NCBI GenBank assembly: GCA_900757235.1
Contig: CAAENB010000157.1
Span: 1-34,782, forward strand
DNA length: 34,782 nt
Direction of reading: 5' to 3'
From: an uncultured Collinsella sp.
GTDB lineage: Bacteria > Actinomycetota > Coriobacteriia > Coriobacteriales > Coriobacteriaceae
In this document: piece by piece, positions 15,283-22,658 of the stretch
Numbering within the stretch: position 1 is the first letter of the stretch
How the letters are laid out: every line of letters starts with the position of its first letter
Notes under the pieces: generated by a model
The model's database searches: none
Seen by the model: the letters and a program-made list of their open reading frames with translations, nothing else
Told to the model about the DNA's origin: nothing
Translations under genes and position numbers: made by a program

Positions 15283-15768
15283 TTAGCGCACGCGCTCGAT
15301 CTCGACACCGCAGCTTGCCAGGGGAAGACCGACGGGCGCCCAAGGCTTATCGAGCTTAACGCGCACGCCAAGCAGCAGGGGGTAACGACGTAGCAGCATC
15401 TGGGCCACACCCTCGGCTGCAGCCTCGATGAGCTTAAACGTATGCTCGCGCAGATAGCCATCGACATCGTGGCACACCGAGCCATAGTCAATCGAGGCGT
15501 CCAAGTCATCGTGCTCTCCCGCTGCACGCAAGTCGACATAGAGCACCAAGGACACGATGAATTTCTGGCCCAGCGCGTTCTCTTCGGGATACACGCCGTG
15601 GTTGGCAAAGACCTCGAGACCGTCGATAGTAATGCGATCGGCATGGCGAAGATCGTCATAGCTCACGTGGGGCACCGCCGTTGCAGTGGATATTTCGCCC
15701 CTTCCACGGCGGGCGAGCTCGGCGCCTTCAGTCTTGGTTGCATTCTCGGGCAGTTTCTTGTTACTCAT
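15283..15768 (-). CDS. folB: Dihydroneopterin aldolase
   Basis: This 161-residue protein carries the FolB domain at about 45-161, with DRITIDGLEVFANHGVYPEE and the following ALGQKFIVSLVLYVDL pattern of the T-fold enzyme that makes 6-hydroxymethyl-dihydropterin in folate synthesis. The first 44 residues (charged, low similarity) are an extension. AAGGAGA is nine bases before the ATG. It follows the HD-domain gene and folE on the same strand, giving the order folE, HD protein, folB; folK and folP are not in the window. Confidence 0.9.
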   Translation of the reverse strand: MSNKKLPENATKTEGAELARRGRGEISTATAVPHVSYDDLRHADRITIDGLEVFANHGVYPEENALGQKFIVSLVLYVDLRAAGEHDDLDASIDYGSVCHDVDGYLREHTFKLIEAAAEGVAQMLLRRYPLLLGVRVKLDKPWAPVGLPLASCGVEIERVR

Positions 15769-15810
15769 CGCGATCGTCTCCTTCGTTTAGAACCCCGACC
15801 GCGCAACTAA

Positions 15811-16392
15811 CTACACGCGAATCGACAGGTTCTTTTTATCATCGCTCCAGTTGCAAGCATTGCGCGCGGGGCATGCAAAGCAGACGCGCGACGCTTTGTC
15901 GGCTGCATAGAGCAGACGCTCAAGCGGTTGGCTGTTCACGCGCAGCTTTCGATGGCCCAGAATGGCCGTCTTAATGGCTGCGGCATCGGCCGGCTCAAAC
16001 GCCACATCATCGGACATGCCGCCGAGGATCGCATCAGCGACGCGTTCGCTTGCAACATCATGGGATATACCCGATTCATACTGTTCATCTTTGCCGATAT
16101 CGTGAAGAAGTGCCGTGGCGTAGATGACCTCGCGGTCAAATTCGAGCTGTTCCTCGAGATTCTTGATCCACATAATGCGAGCGACATCGAGAAGATGGTC
16201 AATACCGTGGCGGCAGAAGATGCGCCCCGATTCCAACTGTGCAATGTTGCCCAGGTGCCGACGGAACAGCCCGTTGGCACAAATGTAATCAATGCGAGGC
16301 ATGGCACCAAAGGGAGTCAGGCCCGAAGCCATAAAGCCGCGACGCGACGTCCCCTCATCGGTCTTCGATGTAAAGTCGTTGACGACCCTCAT
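15811..16392 (-). CDS. HD-domain phosphohydrolase in a folate operon
   Basis: This 193-residue HD-superfamily protein has metal-binding residues in CRHGIDHLLDVARI (His62 and His66), ATALLHDIGKDEQYESG (His97 and Asp98) and ISHDVASERVADAI. A cysteine cluster near the C-terminus, VCFACPARNACNW, might bind zinc or an iron-sulfur cluster. The ATG is one base after the folE stop, so the two genes are tightly coupled, and folB follows. HD hydrolases act on phosphate esters; the archaeal HD protein MptB opens a cyclic dihydroneopterin phosphate. A role in dephosphorylating dihydroneopterin triphosphate, the usually missing step between FolE and FolB, is a reasonable inference, not shown. Confidence 0.82.
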   Translation of the reverse strand: MRVVNDFTSKTDEGTSRRGFMASGLTPFGAMPRIDYICANGLFRRHLGNIAQLESGRIFCRHGIDHLLDVARIMWIKNLEEQLEFDREVIYATALLHDIGKDEQYESGISHDVASERVADAILGGMSDDVAFEPADAAAIKTAILGHRKLRVNSQPLERLLYAADKASRVCFACPARNACNWSDDKKNLSIRV

Positions 16393-16393
16393 G

Positions 16394-16951
16394 CTAACGG
16401 CCCAGCATCCTAAAGAACCGCTCCTCGAGCGCGGGATCGGTCTCAAAGACGCCGCGGCGAGCGAGCGTCACGGTCTTGGTGCCGGGCTTTTGCACGCCGC
16501 GCATGGTCATGCACATATGCTCAGCCTCCATGAGCACAATCGCTCCCTGGGGAGCGAGATAATCCATGAGGGCGTCGGCAACCTGCGCACACAGCTGCTC
16601 CTGCAGCTGCAGACGACGGGCATAGACTTCAACCGTGCGAGCGAGCTTAGACAGACCCGCCACGCGACCGTTAGGGATATAGCCGATCGCAGCCTTGCCA
16701 TAAAACGGCAGCAGATGATGCTCGCACAGCGAGTAAAACGTGATGTCGCGCTCGATAACCAAATCGTTCGAAGCGACGGCAAAGGTTTTGGACAGGTGCT
16801 CCTCGGCACTCTGCTCCATACCGCCGGCGATCTCGCCATACATACGGGCAACGCGCGCCGGGGTCTCCAGCAGGCCCTCACGAGTTGGGTCCTCGCCTAT
16901 GCCCTCAAGCAACAGCTTAATGGCGGCCTCGACTTTTTCCTGATCGACCAT
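16394..16951 (-). CDS. folE: GTP cyclohydrolase I
   Basis: This 185-residue type IA GTP cyclohydrolase has the zinc ligands Cys76 and His79 in YSLCEHHLLPF and Cys147 in EHMCMTMRGVQ. GYIPNGRVAGLSKLAR is the conserved substrate-binding segment. It converts GTP to dihydroneopterin triphosphate, the first step of folate synthesis. GTGAGG precedes the ATG at good spacing. It lies 66 bases after nrdG on the same strand and may be co-transcribed with it, followed by the HD hydrolase and folB. Confidence 0.96.
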   Translation of the reverse strand: MVDQEKVEAAIKLLLEGIGEDPTREGLLETPARVARMYGEIAGGMEQSAEEHLSKTFAVASNDLVIERDITFYSLCEHHLLPFYGKAAIGYIPNGRVAGLSKLARTVEVYARRLQLQEQLCAQVADALMDYLAPQGAIVLMEAEHMCMTMRGVQKPGTKTVTLARRGVFETDPALEERFFRMLGR

Positions 16952-17017
16952 CTGGGCCTCACTTTTCCGATTTCACGTTCGCGCTATGGTACCACGCCCT
17001 TCGGCATCGACCACAAG

Positions 17018-17599
17018 CTACATAGTATGGGTCGAATAGACCGGATCATCACGCCAAAGTTCAACCGCATCACAAAGCGCAACGCCCTCGCGCTCAGCAC
17101 GGTCGCGCGTGGCGTTCATATCGATCACGCGCTGGTTACTCGAGCCCCTAAAACGCAATGAGATATCGTACAGGTCCTGAACAAACGGGCCGTCCACCAA
17201 CATATCGAGGCAGGCAAGGATACGGTCCGTGACCTCGGTATGGTGGCGACCACCCGGCATAAGCTCCTCGAGCACGTCGCCGGTAAAGCACCAAATGGTC
17301 TTGCCCGACCCCACAGGATAAGCGGCACGAACGCGCTCGACAAACTCGACAAGCCCCGCCTGATTCTCGGGCTCCATAGGCTCGCCGCCCAGAATCGTCA
17401 GACCATCGATAAAGGGATGGTCGAGGCCCTCGATAATCTTGTCCTCGACGGCGCGATCAAAGGGCTCGCCCGCAGCAAAGTCCCACGCGACAGAGTTAAA
17501 GCAATTCTTGCACCCACGACGGCACCCGCTCACAAACAGAGAAGTACGAACGCCTTCCCCATCAGCAATGTCGAAATACTTAATGTTCGCGTAGTTCAT
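17018..17599 (-). CDS. nrdG: Anaerobic ribonucleoside-triphosphate reductase activating protein
   Basis: This 193-residue radical SAM enzyme has the CxxxCxxC motif at Cys26, Cys30 and Cys33 (GCRRGCKNCFN) and the glycine-rich TILGGEPMEPEN. It makes the glycyl radical on NrdD. The start MNYANIKYFDIADGEGVRTS is chosen because AGGAGA lies before it and the longer frame upstream enters the inverted repeat at 17615-17698. It lies downstream of nrdD on the same strand, but 426 non-coding bases with two long inverted repeats separate them, unlike the usual close spacing of nrdD and nrdG. Confidence 0.94.
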   Translation of the reverse strand: MNYANIKYFDIADGEGVRTSLFVSGCRRGCKNCFNSVAWDFAAGEPFDRAVEDKIIEGLDHPFIDGLTILGGEPMEPENQAGLVEFVERVRAAYPVGSGKTIWCFTGDVLEELMPGGRHHTEVTDRILACLDMLVDGPFVQDLYDISLRFRGSSNQRVIDMNATRDRAEREGVALCDAVELWRDDPVYSTHTM

Positions 17600-17614
17600 A
17601 GGTAACTCTCCTGG

Positions 17615-17698
17615 GAGGCCGGGACATATCATCCCGTCCTCAAACATTCTCGGCCTTCAGCCTGCGAAACTGCGGGCGGGACGATATGTCCCGGCCTC
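17615..17698. repeat. Long inverted repeat just upstream of nrdG
   Basis: 25-base arms (17615-17639 and 17674-17698), beginning GAGGCCGGGACATAT and ending ATATGTCCCGGCCTC, match at 23 of 25 positions around a 34-base loop. It ends about 15 bases before the nrdG start codon, so on a nrdD-nrdG transcript it would form a very stable hairpin next to the ribosome binding site. No U-tract follows on the minus strand. Confidence 0.75.
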
Positions 17699-17876
17699 AT
17701 GCAAAGGGTAACTCAATGAACGAAGCGAACATCGAGTATAGGGTTCGAGGTCCAATAAATACTTCGTTGCAGCTCAACCGTCATCGCAAGCAAAGCGTTG
17801 CTGCAAGTCAACTCATTTCCGCTAAGAACTTCGAGGGGTGAGCAGACCGCGAGCTGCATCTCCGCTACGTCAACTT

Positions 17877-18014
17877 GGCCGCCCCGTAGCGAGGCCCCGG
17901 ACCTTTGCTCGATATGAGTTCCGCACGAACAGGAGGCGCCAGTGGCGCCTCCGTCGTGAGCCAGGACTGTCCGAAATAGCGAGTAAAGGTCCGGGGCCTC
18001 GCTACGGGGCGGCC
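17877..18014. repeat. Nested inverted repeat between nrdD and nrdG
   Basis: Outer arms of 35 bases (17877-17911 and 17980-18014; start GGCCGCCCCGTAGCGAGG) match at 34 of 35. Within the loop a second perfect 9-bp hairpin, GGAGGCGCC-AGT-GGCGCCTCC (17931-17951), is flanked by CACGA and TCGTG. The element begins about ten bases after the nrdD stop. The 178 bases between it and the repeat at 17615-17698 contain only short inverted repeats (such as TTGCAGC/GCTGCAA) and no convincing gene; an open frame over this stretch reads straight through the repeat arms. Confidence 0.75.
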
Positions 18015-18025
18015 TGGGATGGTTA

Positions 18026-20248
18026 TTAGAGATGCAGCACGCGGTCGCGGATCTCCTCGGTTCGACCCTGGTTCCAGAACTGAGTACCGATGTAGCCGCA
18101 CGTGCGACGGGCGACATTCATCTTCTCCTGGTCGCGGTTGCCGCAGCTGGGGCACTCCCACACCAGCTTGCCGTCATCCTCGACAATCTTGATCTCGCCA
18201 TCGTAGCCGCACACCTGGCAGTAGTCGCTCTTGGTGTTGAGCTCGGCGTACATGATGTTGTCGTAGATGTACTGCATCACGCGGATGACAGCCTTGAGGT
18301 TGTCCTGCATGTTGGGAACCTCGACGTAGGAGATGGCACCGCCCGGCGAAAGCTGCTGGAACATGCCCTCGAACTTGAGCTTGTCGAATGCGTCGATCTC
18401 CTCGGACACGTGGACGTGGTAGCTGTTGGTGATGTAGCCCTTGTCCGTCACGCCCGGGATGATGCCAAAACGACGCTGCAGGCACTTGGCGAACTTGTAG
18501 GTCGTCGACTCAAGCGGGGTACCGTACAGCGAGAAGTCAATATCGCTTTCGGCCTTCCACTCGGCGCACTTGTCGTTCATGCGCTGCATGACTGCCATGG
18601 CAAAGGGCGTGCCCTCCTTCTCGGTGTGGCTGTGGCCCGTCATGTACTTGACGCACTCATACAGGCCGGCATACCCCAGGCTGATGGTGGAATAGCCGCC
18701 CACGAGCAGCTTATCGATCGTCTCGCCCTTCTTCAGACGCGCCAGGGCGCCGTACTGCCAAAGAATCGGCGCGGCATCCGAAAGCGTGCCCATCAGGCGC
18801 TCATGACGGCACAGCAGGGCACGATGGCACAGCTCAAGGCGCTCATCGAAGATCTTCCAGAACTTGTCCATGTCCTGATGCGAGCTCAGCGCGACATCGG
18901 GCAGGTTGATGGTCACAACACCCTGGTTAAAGCGACCATAGTACTTAGGCTTGGTCGGGTCATAGTTCAGCGCGTTGGCGACATTGTTAAAGCCGTTGCC
19001 CGAACGGTCGGGCGTCAGGAAACTACGGCAACCCATGCAGGTGTAGCAATCGCCGTTGCCGGCGGTCTCGCCCTTAGACAGCTTGAGCTCGCGCATCTTC
19101 TTCTCGGAGATGTAGTCGGGCACCATGCGCTTGGCGGTACACTTGGCAGCCAGCTGGGTCAGGTAGAAGTACGGGGAATTCTCGTGAACGTTATCGTCCT
19201 CGAGTACATAGATAAGCTTGGGGAATGCCGGGGTAATCCACACACCGGCTTCGTTCTTAACGCCCTCATAGCGCTGACGAAGCGTCTCCTCCACGATCAT
19301 GGCAAGGTCGTGCTTCTCCTGCGCTGAGCGAGCCTCGTTGAGATACATAAAGACCGTCACAAACGGCGCCTGGCCGTTTGTGGTCATAAGGGTCACGACC
19401 TGATACTGAATCGTCTGGACGCCGCGACGAATCTCATCGCGCAGGCGATCCTCAACGACCTCGCGCACCTTCTCGGCAGATGCCGAGACACCAAGCTCCT
19501 CGAGCTCGCGAGCGACCTCGCCGCGAATCTTTTGACGGCTCACCTCAACGAACGGGGCGAGATGGGTCAGCGAAATAGACTGGCCGCCGTACTGGGAGGA
19601 AGCAACCTGGGCGATGATCTGCGTCGCGATGTTGCAGGCGGTCGAGAAGCTGTGCGGCTTCTCGATCAGCGTGCCCGAGATAACGGTGCCGTTCTGGAGC
19701 ATGTCCTCCAGGTTCACCAGATCGCAGTTGTGCATGTGCTGGGCAAAGTAATCCGAATCGTGGAAATGGATCAAGCCCTCATTATGGGCATCCACGATCT
19801 CCTGGGGCAGCAGCACGCGCTGGGTCAGGTCCTTGGAAATCTCGCCGGCCATATAGTCGCGCTGAACGGAGTTGACGGTCGGGTTCTTGTTGGAGTTCTC
19901 CTGCTTGACCTCTTCGTTATTGCACTCGATCAGCGACAGAATCTTGTCGTCGGTCGTGTTCTTCTGGCGCTTCAGGCTCTGAACATAGCGATAGATGATG
20001 TAGTGGCGGGCAACCTCGTAGCAGTCGAGACGCATGATCTCGTCCTCGACCAAATCCTGAATCTCCTCGACCGAAACGGTGTGGCCCGCGTTCTCGCATG
20101 CCTCGGCGACATTTTGTGCCGCGTAAACCACCTGGCGGTCGGTTAGACGAGAGCTCTCCTCGACCTCCAAGTTTGCGGCGCGGATGGCATTGACGATCTT
20201 AGCGATGTCAAAGACAACCTCGGTGCCGCTGCGCTTGATGATCTTCAT
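18026..20248 (-). CDS. nrdD: Anaerobic (class III) ribonucleoside-triphosphate reductase
   Basis: This 740-residue protein has an N-terminal ATP-cone (about 1-95, starting MKIIKRSGTEVVFDIAKIVN), the catalytic ten-stranded barrel with DCYTCMGCRSFLTPD, a zinc site with CQVCG and CPSCG near the C-terminus, and the glycyl-radical loop RRTCGYIG (radical Gly about 718). It reduces ribonucleotides to deoxyribonucleotides without oxygen and is activated by NrdG. The ATG at 20248 has GAAAGAGG seven bases upstream; the longer frame lacks a better site. A promoter with an overlapping NrdR box lies about 230 bases upstream. The nested inverted repeat at 17877-18014 follows the stop and may limit readthrough to nrdG. 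Confidence 0.97.
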   Translation of the reverse strand: MKIIKRSGTEVVFDIAKIVNAIRAANLEVEESSRLTDRQVVYAAQNVAEACENAGHTVSVEEIQDLVEDEIMRLDCYEVARHYIIYRYVQSLKRQKNTTDDKILSLIECNNEEVKQENSNKNPTVNSVQRDYMAGEISKDLTQRVLLPQEIVDAHNEGLIHFHDSDYFAQHMHNCDLVNLEDMLQNGTVISGTLIEKPHSFSTACNIATQIIAQVASSQYGGQSISLTHLAPFVEVSRQKIRGEVARELEELGVSASAEKVREVVEDRLRDEIRRGVQTIQYQVVTLMTTNGQAPFVTVFMYLNEARSAQEKHDLAMIVEETLRQRYEGVKNEAGVWITPAFPKLIYVLEDDNVHENSPYFYLTQLAAKCTAKRMVPDYISEKKMRELKLSKGETAGNGDCYTCMGCRSFLTPDRSGNGFNNVANALNYDPTKPKYYGRFNQGVVTINLPDVALSSHQDMDKFWKIFDERLELCHRALLCRHERLMGTLSDAAPILWQYGALARLKKGETIDKLLVGGYSTISLGYAGLYECVKYMTGHSHTEKEGTPFAMAVMQRMNDKCAEWKAESDIDFSLYGTPLESTTYKFAKCLQRRFGIIPGVTDKGYITNSYHVHVSEEIDAFDKLKFEGMFQQLSPGGAISYVEVPNMQDNLKAVIRVMQYIYDNIMYAELNTKSDYCQVCGYDGEIKIVEDDGKLVWECPSCGNRDQEKMNVARRTCGYIGTQFWNQGRTEEIRDRVLHL

Positions 20249-20475
20249 CCTCTTGCCTCTTTCACGTCGTAGTCTCATTGCGTTTCAGAGCCAAACGATG
20301 CCCGACAGGGCTTGCCCCTGTCTTGCGGCGCCGTCGCGCAATCTTTGTTCTCGATAAACCATAAGCCTCCATGCGGACATTCCCTGGAGCCGATCAAGCG
20401 GCTCAAGGACACGTTCAAAAGAGGCAGTTAAGGTCTTCGTTCTCTGTCCGCCATCTATCATACGACAAAGACGCA
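20249..20475 (-). other. Long 5' leader of nrdD
   Basis: About 220 transcribed bases separate the predicted start site from the nrdD start codon. It holds two clear hairpins, GAGCCG-ATCAAG-CGGCTC (20387-20404) and GACAGGG-CTTGC-CCCTGTC (20304-20322), and a weaker one near 20323-20342. No cobalamin-riboswitch core was recognised. An open frame of 63 codons here starts at the promoter without a ribosome site and is not called. Confidence 0.45.
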
Positions 20476-20505
20476 TCTATATCCTGTATTCTTTTTTTAG
20501 GTCAA
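20476..20505 (-). promoter_or_regulatory. nrdD promoter
   Basis: On the minus strand TTGACC (20500-20505) and TATAGA (20476-20481) are separated by 18 bases, with an A-tract in the spacer. It abuts the NrdR box, as expected for a repressed nrd promoter. Confidence 0.65.
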
Positions 20506-20521
20506 ACACAACATATAGTGT
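20506..20521 (-). promoter_or_regulatory. NrdR box upstream of nrdD
   Basis: ACACTATATGTTGTGT matches the NrdR consensus (acaCwATATaTwGtgt) at nearly all positions and is close to palindromic. A weaker half-matching site (ACAGGATATAG) lies about 34 bases downstream across the -10 box, the tandem spacing usual for NrdR. NrdR is the ATP/dATP-sensing repressor of ribonucleotide reductase genes; its gene is not in this window. From 20522 to 20722 nothing else was identified. Confidence 0.75.
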
Positions 20522-20722
20522 TTCAGCAGGTCAAAGCAATTAGTCATTTTGCAGACGCATTAAAAATGAGGGGTATTTGACAAGTCGGTAAAACGTTACC
20601 AACACGGCTACCTGCATGGCAGTTATAAAACCCCCTTAGTCAAGCCGCTGACAAATCCTACCAAAACCAAGCCGCTCACGCCAAAAGAATCCAAAAGATT
20701 ATGCTTGACCAACATGTTGCGG

Positions 20723-20802
20723 TCGAATGTCGGCGGACGGAGCGACAGGACTGTAAACGCTCGGAAGACTACAGCCCCGGCGCCCCGTCCGCCGGCATTC
20801 GA
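20723..20802. repeat. Nested inverted repeat downstream of the membrane protein gene
   Basis: 20-base arms (TCGAATGTCGGCGGACGGAG at 20723-20742 against 20783-20802) match at 18 of 20. Inside, GGACTGTA (20748-20755) pairs with TACAGCCC (20770-20777). It lies 15 bases after the stop of the minus-strand gene at 20817 and may end the whole acyl-metabolism transcript, but no U-tract follows. Confidence 0.65.
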
Positions 20803-20816
20803 TAGGCGAGGATCTA

Positions 20817-21284
20817 TTACTTCTCTTCGCGAACTATCATGCGGCCGAGAGCCGCTGTAAAGGGATCGAGCAGCACGCCGGCGATAACCACAAAGGCCCA
20901 TCCCTTTGTGACGAGGCCGGCCCAACGCGCGAAGAATGTACGGCCTTCAATCGTTCCGAATCCTCCTTGGAAGGCAATCTCGCCAAAACCGATCACCATA
21001 AAAAGGAGCGTGGCACCGATGACCGTACCGGCGATCTTGTGTGATGCACTCCCCTGCTCAAAACCAAAAAAGTCCAGGCACATACCAACCGTTTTGCCAA
21101 ACAGCGGGAGTGCGCTCAGAACCTCGGCGATCACCGTGGCCACGATGAGTTGTCCCCAAAAGCCCGTGGGGCCCGTCAGATCCAAGCCAGGCACCCCTTC
21201 AATGATGGGGAGAAACGCGCAGAGCAATAGCGGGTTAAAGAAGCCGTTGAGAATACCGATGACGCGCCTGACAGGTAACTTCAT
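20817..21284 (-). CDS. Four-helix membrane protein of unknown function
   Basis: A 155-residue hydrophobic protein with four likely membrane helices: about residues 8-27 (GILNGFFNPLLLCAFLPI), 41-62 (GQLIVATVIAEVLSALPLFG), 84-105 (AGTVIGATLLFMVIGFGEIA) and 127-147 (WAFVVIAGVLLDPFTAALG). I do not recognise the family. GAAAGG precedes the ATG about ten bases away. It is the last gene of the run that begins with the thiolase, after the MFS transporter, from which a strong terminator-like hairpin (21319-21344) separates it. A role beside the transporter is inference from position. Confidence 0.75.
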   Translation of the reverse strand: MKLPVRRVIGILNGFFNPLLLCAFLPIIEGVPGLDLTGPTGFWGQLIVATVIAEVLSALPLFGKTVGMCLDFFGFEQGSASHKIAGTVIGATLLFMVIGFGEIAFQGGFGTIEGRTFFARWAGLVTKGWAFVVIAGVLLDPFTAALGRMIVREEK

Positions 21285-21310
21285 AGCCGTAAGCCTTTCA
21301 AAGTCATTGA

Positions 21311-21344
21311 TAGAAAGAGGGCCGCCGGCATATGTCGGCGGCCC
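21311..21344 (-). terminator. Terminator after the MFS transporter gene
   Basis: On the minus strand GGGCCGCCG and CGGCGGCCC form a perfect 9-bp stem with an 8-base loop, followed by TCTTTCTATC. The T-rich run is interrupted, so partial readthrough into the four-helix membrane protein gene is likely. Confidence 0.7.
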
Positions 21345-21384
21345 CGATAAAACATGATGTACGGCAAAGCAACTACTCGAGCGG

Positions 21385-22584
21385 CTACTCCGCCTCGCCG
21401 CCGGCCGCCATCTTCTCGGCCTCGGCAAGCTGGGCCGGGGTGAGCTTGCGATACTTAATGGCGCCAAAGACGACACAAGCCGCACAGACGATCATGCCGG
21501 CGATGAACTTCTGGTCAATCGTTGCACCAAACGGCGACGTCACGGCCTCAAACACAATGGGAGACAATGCCATGCCAAAGTTGATACCTGCCATGCCAAT
21601 GGCGAGGTTAAACGCACGTCCCTCGGGGGCAGAGTTGCCGGCGGCAAAATTGCCCTCCAGCGGCACGTAGGTCTCCTTGCCCAGCGCAACGACAAAACCC
21701 GCAACGCACAGCACCATAAAGGCGGGCGCAACCAGCGTCAGGCCCAGGCCAACGAGCGTCACGCCCCACGCGATCGGCATAGCCAGGTTCTTAAACTTGG
21801 CAAACAGCGGACCGACCAAAAGACCAGCCGCAATACCGGCAACGGTCATAACGGTAGAGGCAAGACCGGCCTCCACGGTACCGCCAAAGCCGCGACCTAC
21901 AACAAGCAGCGAAACGTTGGAGCTGAAGAGCTGGAACGTAAGTACGAACACAAAGCTCATGAGCGTGATAATCGCGACCTCTTTAGGCATATTGGCAAAC
22001 ACGTTGACCTTGCGCTTGGGCTCAAGACGACCCTCAGGAAGGCAAACAGCCTCGATTACGATGAAAATGATCATGATGAAGTACGCCGCATAGCTGTGGA
22101 ACCACTCGGCAGAACCCAAGATGCCGGAAACCATCGTCCAGATAATGCCGCCCAGTGCAACAAAAGTGGAGTAGATGCCCATGACAAACGAGCGCTGCTT
22201 TCCGCCAAAGTAATCCGCGATAAGAGCGTCCGTTGAATTCTGCACGGCGCCGAGACCAAGGCCCATGACAGCAGAAGCCGCTAAGACTTGGCCGAGCGAG
22301 TCGTGGAACACCAGCACCGAGGCGCCTGCCAGCATCACGATAATGTGACCGACGAGCGTCGTCTTCTTCTTGGACACGCGAGAGGCAAGCTGTGAAGAGA
22401 CGAGCATGGCGGACAACGCCATCATCAACGGGATGATGCCGATGATCATCTGGACGGCAGCGATGTTTTCGTTGGGAAATGCCGCCGCAACAGAGGCCAC
22501 GATAGGGACGGGCACGAGCATGCCCATGATGCACATGGCGGCTGCGTAAATGCCCACCAGGTACTTGATCTTGGTTTTATCCAT
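21385..22584 (-). CDS. Major facilitator superfamily transporter
   Basis: A 399-residue protein with about 12 membrane helices. The loop after helix 2 (SQLASRVSKKKTTLVG) is the degenerate MFS motif A, and a central cytoplasmic loop (EGRLEPKRKVNVFANMPKEV) separates the two six-helix halves. Helix 4-5 has the glycine-rich GLGLGAVQNSTDALIADYFGG. Substrate specificity cannot be read. It lies directly downstream of the kinase and phosphate acyltransferase genes, so import or export of the acid used by that pathway is the obvious inference. No ribosome site stronger than a purine stretch (TGTAAGGATGG) is seen before the ATG. Confidence 0.9.
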   Translation of the reverse strand: MDKTKIKYLVGIYAAAMCIMGMLVPVPIVASVAAAFPNENIAAVQMIIGIIPLMMALSAMLVSSQLASRVSKKKTTLVGHIIVMLAGASVLVFHDSLGQVLAASAVMGLGLGAVQNSTDALIADYFGGKQRSFVMGIYSTFVALGGIIWTMVSGILGSAEWFHSYAAYFIMIIFIVIEAVCLPEGRLEPKRKVNVFANMPKEVAIITLMSFVFVLTFQLFSSNVSLLVVGRGFGGTVEAGLASTVMTVAGIAAGLLVGPLFAKFKNLAMPIAWGVTLVGLGLTLVAPAFMVLCVAGFVVALGKETYVPLEGNFAAGNSAPEGRAFNLAIGMAGINFGMALSPIVFEAVTSPFGATIDQKFIAGMIVCAACVVFGAIKYRKLTPAQLAEAEKMAAGGEAE

Positions 22585-22658
22585 GATCCATCCTTACACT
22601 TAAAGAAAAGGGTCGGAGCGGCCAGGCATCACCAGCGGCCGCCCCAAACACAGCACTA

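Noticed and set aside
17713..18117. 134-codon minus-strand frame between nrdD and nrdG
   Set aside because: It overlaps the end of nrdD and reads through both arms of the 35-base inverted repeat; no ribosome site. The region is better explained as a repeat element.
18032..19327. 431-codon open frame opposite nrdD
   Set aside because: It is antisense to a well-conserved nrdD and shows only a Val/Leu/His-rich reverse-frame composition.
20285..20476. 63-codon frame in the nrdD leader as a leader peptide
   Set aside because: No ribosome binding site, it starts at the promoter itself, and it reads through two stable hairpins.
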